NCBI GenBank assembly: GCA_963740525.1
Contig: CAVUEG010000011.1
Span: 62,001 to 126,000 of the forward strand
Origin: CAVUEG01 sp963740525
Lineage (GTDB): Bacteria > Actinomycetota > Actinomycetes > Propionibacteriales > Nocardioidaceae
Reading direction: 5' to 3'
Length of the DNA stretch: 64,000 nucleotides
Positions 57,905-64,000 of the stretch are shown piece after piece. The stretch's first letter is position 1, and each line of letters begins with the position of its first letter. A program made the translations under genes and the position numbers. The notes under the pieces are model-generated. The model made no database searches and had not been told where the DNA came from. It was given only the letters and a program-made list of their open reading frames with translations.

Positions 57905-60622
57905 GTGTCGACGCCTGAGCCTGCCCTCGATGACCGCGCCCGCCCGCGACTGCTGCTGCTCGACGGGCACTCACTGGCCTACCGCGCCTTCTTCGCGTTG
58001 CCCGCGGAGAACTTCTCGACCACCACCGGCCAGGTGACCAACGCCGTCTACGGCTTCACCTCGATGCTGATCAACGTGCTCAGGGACGAGGTTCCCACCC
58101 ACGTCGGGGTCGCCTTCGACAAGTCGCGGCAGACCTTCCGGCTCGCCGAGTACCCGGAGTACAAAGCCAAGCGCAACAAGACCCCGGACGAGTTCAAGAG
58201 CCAGCTGCCGCTGATCCAGGAGGTCCTCGACGCCCTGCGGATCCGACACCTGGAGCTGGAGGGTTACGAAGCCGACGACATCATCGCCACGTTGACCACC
58301 CAGGCGCTCGCAGCCGGCTTCGAGGTGCTGATCCTGACCGGGGACCGCGACGCTCTCCAGCTCGTCACCGAGCACTCGACCGTCCTCTACCCGATGCGGG
58401 GGGTCTCCGACCTGGCTCGGATGACACCTGAGGCCGTCGAGGCGAAGTACGGCCTCCCCCCAGCCCGCTACCCGGAGCTCGCGGCGCTGGTCGGCGAGGA
58501 CTCCGACAACCTGCCGGGCGTGCCGGGAGTCGGGCCGAAGACCGCGGCCAAGTGGCTCACCACCTATGACGGACTCGACAACGTCGTCGCCGCCGCCGAC
58601 GAGATCAAGGGCAAGGCGGGGGACAACCTCCGTGCCCACCTGGGCGACGTGATCCGCAACCGTCACCTCAACGCACTCATCTGCGACCTGAGCCTGAGCG
58701 CCACTCCGACCGACCTGGCCAAGCAGCCCTGGGACCGTCAGGAGGTGCACCAGCTCTTCGACGGGCTGGAGTTCCGGGTGCTGCGGGACCGTCTGTTCGC
58801 GACCCTGGAGTCGGAGGAGGAGATCGACGACTCCGGCTTCGCCCTCGACACCACGCAGCTCGAGCCCGGGCAGGTTGCCGAGTGGCTCGCAGCGCACGCC
58901 GCGACCTCGGGCCAACGCGTGGGCGTTCAGGTACAGGGGAGCTGGCGCGGGGGGACGGGCGAGGTGTTCGGGCTGGCCCTCGCGGCCGCCGACGGGGCAG
59001 CCTGCTGGCTCGACACCGGACAGGTCACGCCCGAGGACGACGCCGCGCTCGCCACCTGGCTGGCCGACGTGACCCATCCCAAGGTCCTGCACGACGCGAA
59101 GGGTCCACTGCTCGGGCTCGCCGCGCGGGGGTGGCGGCTCCACGGCCTCGAGCGGGACACGGCTCTGTCGGCCTACCTGGCCCGACCGGACCAGCGTTCG
59201 TACGACCTCGCGGACCTGACTGTGCGCTACCTCAAGCGAGAGCTCCGGGCCGTGGGGGCCGAGGCCGACGCGGACCAGGGCCAGCTCTCGTTCGACTCCG
59301 TGGGGGAGGAGCAGCAGGGCGAGACGGCGATGCTCCAGGCCCGTGCCGTGCTCGACCTCGCCGAGTCGCTGGACGACGAGCTCGAAGGCCGTGGCGGGAC
59401 TCGCCTGCTCGCGGACGTGGAGCTGCCGCTGGTCGGGCTGTTGGCGGACATGGAGACAAAGGGCATCGCGGTCGACCTCGAGCACCTCGAGTCGCTCGAG
59501 TCGCACTTCTCAGGGGAGGTGAAGAAGGCCGCGGACGAGGCGTTCGCCGTGATCGGCAAGGAGATCAACCTCGGCTCTCCCAAGCAGCTCCAGGTCGTGC
59601 TCTTCGACGAGCTGGGCATGCCGAAGACCAAGCGCACCAAGACCGGCTACACCACGGACGCGGATGCCCTCCAGCAGCTCTTCGAGAAGACGGAGCACCC
59701 GTTCCTGAGCCACCTGCTCAGGCACCGTGACGTGAGCCGGCTCCGCCAGACGGTCGAGGGTCTGCTGAAGACCGTGGCGCCTGACGGACGGATCCACACC
59801 ACGTTCAACCAGCTGATCGCGGCCACGGGTCGCCTGTCGAGCACCGACCCGAACCTGCAGAACATCCCGGTGCGGACAGAGGAGGGACGCCGGATCCGTG
59901 AGGGTTTCGTCGTCGGGCCCGGGTTCGAGTCGCTGATGACGGCCGACTACAGCCAGATCGAGATGCGGATCATGGCCCACATGTCCGAGGACAAGCTGCT
60001 GATCGAGGCCTTCCGGTCGGGCCACGACTTCCACTCCATCACGGCGGCCCGGGTCTTCGGTGTCGAGCCGGGCGACGTGACCTCGGCGATGCGCGCCAAG
60101 ATCAAGGCGATGAACTACGGCCTCGCGTACGGCCTCTCGGCGTACGGTCTGTCCCAGCAGCTGCGGATCGACCCGGCGGACGCCCGCGGCCTGATGGACG
60201 AGTACTTCGAGACCTTCGGCGGGATCCGGGACTACCTCGCCGGCGTCGTGGACGAGGCGCGCAAGTCCGGGTTCACCGAGACCATCCTCGGCCGGCGTCG
60301 CTACCTGCCCGACCTGACGAGCGACAACCGGCAGCGCCGTGAGATGGCCGAGCGGATGGCCCTCAACGCCCCGATCCAAGGCTCGGCGGCCGACATCATC
60401 AAGGTCGCGATGCTCGAGGTGGATGCCGCGATCCGTGACGCGAGCCTGGGCTCGCGGATGCTGCTCCAGGTGCACGACGAGCTCGTGTTCGAGGTTGCCC
60501 CCGGTGAGGGTGAGGCACTGGAGGCGCTGGTCCGAGCACGCATGGCCGCGGCCGCGGAGCTGAGCGTGCCGCTGGACGTGTCCGTCGGGACCGGCCGGAG
60601 CTGGCACGAGGCGGCGCACTAG
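57905..60622 (+). CDS. polA: DNA polymerase I PolA
   Basis: PolA fills gaps and removes RNA primers. The 905-residue protein has the 5' nuclease domain (residues 1-310, with LLLLDGHSLAYRAFFALP and GYEADDIIATL), a central 3'-5' exonuclease-like domain, and the polymerase domain. Motif A is DYSQIEMR (Asp681), the O-helix region is RAKIKAMNYGLAYG, and motif C is QVHDE (Asp858). The exonuclease DxE motif is absent (VGVQVQGS at that place), so proofreading is probably lost, as in other actinobacteria. TAGAGT ends 6 bases before GTG 57905. The stop shares bases with the convergent flippase stop. Confidence 0.97.
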   Translation: MSTPEPALDDRARPRLLLLDGHSLAYRAFFALPAENFSTTTGQVTNAVYGFTSMLINVLRDEVPTHVGVAFDKSRQTFRLAEYPEYKAKRNKTPDEFKSQLPLIQEVLDALRIRHLELEGYEADDIIATLTTQALAAGFEVLILTGDRDALQLVTEHSTVLYPMRGVSDLARMTPEAVEAKYGLPPARYPELAALVGEDSDNLPGVPGVGPKTAAKWLTTYDGLDNVVAAADEIKGKAGDNLRAHLGDVIRNRHLNALICDLSLSATPTDLAKQPWDRQEVHQLFDGLEFRVLRDRLFATLESEEEIDDSGFALDTTQLEPGQVAEWLAAHAATSGQRVGVQVQGSWRGGTGEVFGLALAAADGAACWLDTGQVTPEDDAALATWLADVTHPKVLHDAKGPLLGLAARGWRLHGLERDTALSAYLARPDQRSYDLADLTVRYLKRELRAVGAEADADQGQLSFDSVGEEQQGETAMLQARAVLDLAESLDDELEGRGGTRLLADVELPLVGLLADMETKGIAVDLEHLESLESHFSGEVKKAADEAFAVIGKEINLGSPKQLQVVLFDELGMPKTKRTKTGYTTDADALQQLFEKTEHPFLSHLLRHRDVSRLRQTVEGLLKTVAPDGRIHTTFNQLIAATGRLSSTDPNLQNIPVRTEEGRRIREGFVVGPGFESLMTADYSQIEMRIMAHMSEDKLLIEAFRSGHDFHSITAARVFGVEPGDVTSAMRAKIKAMNYGLAYGLSAYGLSQQLRIDPADARGLMDEYFETFGGIRDYLAGVVDEARKSGFTETILGRRRYLPDLTSDNRQRREMAERMALNAPIQGSAADIIKVAMLEVDAAIRDASLGSRMLLQVHDELVFEVAPGEGEALEALVRARMAAAAELSVPLDVSVGTGRSWHEAAH

Positions 60623-61872
60623 CCGACGCGTGTTCGACTGCCCCGACGAAGGCTAACGCCGAGCAGACCCAGGAGCAGGGCGACATCGACCGTGGAGACG
60701 ACCGAGAGCAGGGCGAGCTCCGTGTTCACGAAGGGGATCGTGGCGAGCACGGCGACCAGTGCCAGCCACATCAGCGCAACTGCTCGCTGGTGCTGCCGCG
60801 CCACGACGTCGTAGACCATCAGCTGGAGCATGGCGAGGACGGTTCCCAAACCCGCGAACGCCCACAGGGAGGAGCCGAGCGAGGCGTACTCGCGGCCGCC
60901 GATGAACGTCACCGCGACGGAGGAGAGAGCCGCGGCGCCGGCCACGGCACAGGCGCCGATCGCGAGCACGAGCCCCAGCCCGCGCAGGTGCATGTTGCGG
61001 CGGCTTCCGTCAGCCATCGACGGGAATGCGATCACCACGACGAACTGCGGCAGGAAGAGCACGGCCTTGGCCAGGATCAGGCCACCGGCGTAGAGACCCG
61101 CCTGGTGCTCGTCGAGCGTGGTCCGCGCGACGATGACGTCGACGTTCGAGAGCGCGAAGAACGCGAGCAGGGCGTGGGAGTTGTGGCCGATCTCCCGGAC
61201 CAGTCCCCGCAGGTCCGGGACGGTTCCGGCCACGTCGGCCACCGGTCCCGCCCCCTGTCGTGTCGGGTGACGCAGCGCCAACCAGCCCACGACGGCGGGG
61301 ACGAACGCACCGACTGCCACCCCGACCATGGCGCCGAGCGAGTCCGCTCGCCACATCAGAGCCAGCACTCCGCACACCAGCCGACCCAGCCCGGACGCCA
61401 GGTAGATCATGGCCAGCGCCGCCCACCGCCGCTCACCCTGGAGTACGCCGGCCTGCCCGCCCATGATCGTCAGCGGCACGACGGCCACCGCGAGCATGGC
61501 CGCGGTCAGCCAGTCGGAGAGGTGCAGCTGGATGTTGATCACGGGGGAGGCAGCGAGGCAGATGACCCCGAGCACCAGTGCCGCGCGCACGCTGAGCGCC
61601 ATGATGTCCCGCTCGAGACGGCTGCTCGTCTCGGGCGCTGCCGACAGCCGACGCGCAGCCGTCGCCTGCAGTCCGAGCGAGGCGACGTTGAGCACCAGGA
61701 GCAGGCCCATCATCGCAGCCAAGGCCCCGTAGTGCACCGGCCCGAGCCACCGTGCGGCGAGGATCGTGAACCCGTAGGTCGAGATGTTCATGACGCCGAT
61801 CGCGGCGGCGATGGCGAGGCTGCCGCTGATCAGGCCGCGCCTGTCCCTCCCACGTGTCACGGCGCCCACCAT
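60619..61872 (-). CDS. polysaccharide/lipid flippase (MOP superfamily, Wzx-like)
   Basis: The 417-residue protein has about 12 membrane segments and resembles oligosaccharide-lipid flippases, which move undecaprenyl-linked sugars outward. Family-like features include the opening TYGFTILAARWLGPVHYGAL and the middle ALSNVDVIVARTTLDEHQAGLYAGG. The start ATG 61872 fits the first membrane segment; the longer open frame upstream crosses the divergent gene and is rejected. Context with a condensation-like acyltransferase, a methyltransferase and an arabinofuranosyltransferase-like gene suggests envelope glycan export. The substrate is unknown. Confidence 0.85.
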   Translation of the reverse strand: MVGAVTRGRDRRGLISGSLAIAAAIGVMNISTYGFTILAARWLGPVHYGALAAMMGLLLVLNVASLGLQATAARRLSAAPETSSRLERDIMALSVRAALVLGVICLAASPVINIQLHLSDWLTAAMLAVAVVPLTIMGGQAGVLQGERRWAALAMIYLASGLGRLVCGVLALMWRADSLGAMVGVAVGAFVPAVVGWLALRHPTRQGAGPVADVAGTVPDLRGLVREIGHNSHALLAFFALSNVDVIVARTTLDEHQAGLYAGGLILAKAVLFLPQFVVVIAFPSMADGSRRNMHLRGLGLVLAIGACAVAGAAALSSVAVTFIGGREYASLGSSLWAFAGLGTVLAMLQLMVYDVVARQHQRAVALMWLALVAVLATIPFVNTELALLSVVSTVDVALLLGLLGVSLRRGSRTRVG

Positions 61873-61913
61873 AGGGGGTGGTTCACACCTAGGCTGTGCC
61901 CCGTGAGTGCACA

Positions 61914-63047
61914 GTGAGTTCCCGACGCCCGTCGTCCGTCGACCCTGCCGTGGCCAAGGCACGCTCCGTGGTGGGTCTGTACGGCGATCCCGACGTGACC
62001 TGGAGCATCCTGCTCGAGCTCGAGCTCGACGACTCCCTCGACAGCCTGGAGACCCAGGAGCGAGCCCGCCAGCTCGCGGCGGACTGGCCGCACCTGGGTC
62101 GGACTCCCACCGTTCGTACGGTCTCCGAGGGCTGGGAGGCCATGCGGCACACGTTCGCCAACAAGCCCTACGGCCCGCAGGACGCGCTGGTGCGGGTGGC
62201 CCTCGGCTTCGAGGGACACCGGCTTCTCGTCGCGGCGCACCACGGGGCCATGGACGGGGTCGGGCTGATCGCCACGGCCTCGGCACTGAGTGGACGCACG
62301 CTGCGCTCGCGAGCCCGCGGACTGTCGGGACGCAAGCCCCGCGGCGGGTTCGTGTCCGGGAGCCTGCGGCGGCTCGGTGAGGCGCTGGTCTCCCCTCCGG
62401 CGCGCTTCAGCCCCGAGCCCGGGGAAGCCGACGAGCCGCGCAGTGGCGACGTCCTGCTCGCCACGGCGCTGATGCCGGGTCGCCCAGACACCGCCGCGCT
62501 GGTGCTGGGAGCCTCGAGGCTGCTCCAGGCCTGGAACGACGAGGCGCGCCGCCGGGGCGGCCGTCGGGTCGTCGCCGTGGCACTGTCTCGTCGGTCCGGG
62601 GCGCACGTGCTGGCTCCGGACCGTGACACCGCCTATGCCCGGGTGCGCACCGACTCCCTGGTCGACCTCGAGGGCGCCCGTGCCCTGGTCGAGGGTCTGG
62701 TCCCGGAGCCGGACTTCCCGGTCTCCGACGGGCGCGGGCTCGGCCCCCGGCTGACGCGGCTTCTGGGCTCACGCCTCGGGTCCTCGGTCCTGGTCTCGAA
62801 CCTGGGCGAGCTGACCGGCGCCGGAGTGGTGGGGGCCAGCTTCTGGCCGAGTGCCTCGGGTCCGAACGGCGTCTGCCTGGGGCTCGTCTCCGCAGGAGAC
62901 AAGAGCACCCTGACGCTGCGGGCGCGGCGCCCCTGGTTCGGCATCAAGGGCGCGGTCCGGATGCTGCTCCAGGCGACCGCTCACGTGGAGACCGCGATGC
63001 GCGGGCGCAGCGACCTGGGCGCCGACCGTCACGCCGACAGTCAGTAG
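61914..63047 (+). CDS. condensation-domain-like acyltransferase
   Basis: This 377-residue protein has the acyltransferase/condensation motif HHGAMDG (H109, H110, D114, G115), the second His being catalytic in the family. The overall layout resembles stand-alone condensation or Pap-type acyltransferases. LVSNLGELTG near the C-terminus matches the usual N-x-G region. It may acylate a glycolipid or polymer made by neighbours (inference). TAGGCT at 61890-61895 puts the transcript start near 61902, so GTG 61914 is preferred over GTG 61896. Confidence 0.7.
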   Translation: MSSRRPSSVDPAVAKARSVVGLYGDPDVTWSILLELELDDSLDSLETQERARQLAADWPHLGRTPTVRTVSEGWEAMRHTFANKPYGPQDALVRVALGFEGHRLLVAAHHGAMDGVGLIATASALSGRTLRSRARGLSGRKPRGGFVSGSLRRLGEALVSPPARFSPEPGEADEPRSGDVLLATALMPGRPDTAALVLGASRLLQAWNDEARRRGGRRVVAVALSRRSGAHVLAPDRDTAYARVRTDSLVDLEGARALVEGLVPEPDFPVSDGRGLGPRLTRLLGSRLGSSVLVSNLGELTGAGVVGASFWPSASGPNGVCLGLVSAGDKSTLTLRARRPWFGIKGAVRMLLQATAHVETAMRGRSDLGADRHADSQ

Positions 63048-63793
63048 GGGTCGTACGGACTGTCGTGGCCCAGCAGCCTGGCCACGGGGCGCAGCCTGAG
63101 CCGCAACAGCACCTTGAGCGCGACGTTGCGCACCCACCAGGGGAGCTCGGCGAGGATCCGGCCTCGGTCGTGCCAGCCGGGACTCCCGGGTCGGAAGAGC
63201 GCCAACGAGCCGACCCGGCGCTCGTAGACCAGCGCCCGTGAGAACAGCACGTGACGCAGGATGCCCAGCGTGACCCCGATCGACGAGTAGCAGTCGTGGA
63301 TGAGGATCGGCGCGCCAGAAGGCAGGTGCACGGACCAGCGCAGGTCGTCGCTGAGGGTCCAGTAGTCGTGCTTGCCGTCGATGTACAGCAGGTCGATCGG
63401 TCGGGTCCAGCCCGGGCGGGCCTCGGTGCTGTACTCCTGGATCAGCTCGACCACCTCACCCAGGCCGGCACCCGCGACGTTGCTCTCGAACTTGGCCAGG
63501 GTGCTGTGCCCGCCGAACAGCCTCCCCGAGACGAACGGGTCCACGGCGAAGACGGTTCCGCGGCGGCTCCGCATCGCCTCGCCCAGGACGACCGTGGACC
63601 GGCCCTGGTGGCTGCCGATCTCGAGCACGGTGCCCCCTTCGCGGACGGCACCCGCCTGCTCCCAGAGCAACCGGCCCTGATCCTCGGTGAGCCAGCCGGG
63701 GATGGGGTCGGCCAGCTGCCAGACGCGGGTGAAGGCATCACCGGTCGTGTCGGTCACACTGTCCTCGCTCGTCATGTTCGACTCGTTCGTCAC
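63041..63793 (-). CDS. class I SAM-dependent methyltransferase
   Basis: The 250-residue protein has the SAM-binding loop VLEIGSHQGRST and the following acidic strand end AVDPF, then LLYIDGKHDYWTLSDDL, which resembles Methyltransf_24 enzymes such as sugar O-methyltransferases. The C-terminal part is basic and hydrophobic (VLLRLRLRPVARLLG) and may touch the membrane. A TAGGCT box at 63823-63818 would start transcription near 63811. That excludes GTG 63817; GTG 63793 with GGAGG upstream, or ATG 63775, is likelier. The end overlaps the convergent acyltransferase by 7 bases. Confidence 0.82.
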   Translation of the reverse strand: MTNESNMTSEDSVTDTTGDAFTRVWQLADPIPGWLTEDQGRLLWEQAGAVREGGTVLEIGSHQGRSTVVLGEAMRSRRGTVFAVDPFVSGRLFGGHSTLAKFESNVAGAGLGEVVELIQEYSTEARPGWTRPIDLLYIDGKHDYWTLSDDLRWSVHLPSGAPILIHDCYSSIGVTLGILRHVLFSRALVYERRVGSLALFRPGSPGWHDRGRILAELPWWVRNVALKVLLRLRLRPVARLLGHDSPYDPY

Positions 63794-63865
63794 CCAGGCC
63801 GGGGCCTCCGGCTGCACAGCCTAAACTGACCGCCCGTACGCGAGTGTGTGACAGGGAGGACCGGC

Positions 63866-64000
63866 GTGGCCCAGCTCGGCCCCCGTGGTTCGTCGCCCTC
63901 CATTCCCCGGTCGTCGCCCCAGCGGTGGGTGCACTCGTCCGTGGTGCTCTCGGTGCTGGTGCTCAACCTGCTTCAGTCCCCAGGGCGCGTGACGTTCGAC
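63866..64000 (+). CDS. start of a membrane protein, possibly AftD-like arabinofuranosyltransferase
   Basis: GTG 63866 follows GGGAGG with 6 bases spacing and opens a frame that continues past the window edge. The 45 visible residues have a polar start and one membrane segment (VVLSVLVLNLL) followed by QSPGRVTFD. This resembles the N-terminus of alpha-(1->3)-arabinofuranosyltransferase (AftD, DUF3367) proteins, in which a helix is followed by a QSPG-x-DTK-like stretch. The resemblance is short, so the call is tentative. Confidence 0.5.
   Translation, partial: MAQLGPRGSSPSIPRSSPQRWVHSSVVLSVLVLNLLQSPGRVTFD

Noticed and set aside
61866..62286. Upstream extension of the flippase to a 555-codon minus-strand frame
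   Set aside because: The extra 138 codons are Arg/Pro-rich, lie antisense to the acyltransferase and have no counterpart in the family; ATG 61872 precedes the first membrane segment.

Overview
The window is a very GC-rich, densely packed actinobacterial chromosome segment, most like Nocardioides or a relative (family Nocardioidaceae). This is inferred from gene content and order: a dcw cluster ending in ftsZ-pgeF-yggS-sepF-yggT-wag31, PriA (dual HisA/TrpF) instead of separate enzymes, an ileS T-box of the actinobacterial translational type, a TIGR03085 protein, an HGxxPAAW protein next to trpC, and many GTG starts and ATGA/GTGA overlaps. I see no phage, insertion sequence, integron, CRISPR array or other sign of recent transfer.

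Layout. 1-11.9 kb (+): cell wall and division cluster murF(end)-mraY-murD-ftsW-murG-murC-ftsQ-ftsZ-pgeF-yggS-sepF-yggT-wag31, closed by a perfect hairpin. 12-15.3 kb (-): ileS behind a T-box leader. 15.5-24.7 kb (+): a DksA/TraR protein with a 21-copy AKKAP tail, lspA, a RluD-type synthase, a GNAT-chorismate mutase fusion, dnaE and two envelope proteins. 24.7-25.9 kb (-): YbaK-type deacylase and a LON-domain protein. 25.9-42.2 kb: a histidine/tryptophan supercluster. hisDCBH (+) is followed by inverted hisF-priA, a TIGR03085 gene, a heterodimeric ABC exporter, hisI, a Trp-associated membrane protein, the HGxxPAAW protein, trpCBA, a Sco1-like lipoprotein, lgt and a VIT-family transporter. 42.4-50.8 kb: gltBD, pyk, a tRNA with a Leu(CAA) anticodon, and an ANTAR response regulator. 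51-56.6 kb: a branched-chain amino acid ABC transporter whose binding protein faces its permease/ATPase operon. 56.8-64 kb: a GNAT protein, a hotdog thioesterase, polA, then an envelope-polymer region with a flippase, a condensation-like acyltransferase, a methyltransferase and the start of an arabinofuranosyltransferase-like membrane protein.

Data quality. Several housekeeping genes carry single-base frameshifts as read: murD (4), pyk (about a dozen), the ANTAR regulator (1) and the thioesterase (1). All neighbouring genes are intact, so sequencing or assembly errors in weak patches are the best explanation.

Most interesting items: the GNAT-chorismate mutase fusion, the LivH permease with a secreted Ig/prealbumin-like N-terminus in a convergent liv locus, the DksA protein with a histone-H1-like tail, the ultrashort T-box in front of an IleRS with a swapped GTHH signature, the ABC exporter with one degenerate ATP site, and many likely leaderless promoters. 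I found no clearly new multi-gene system.
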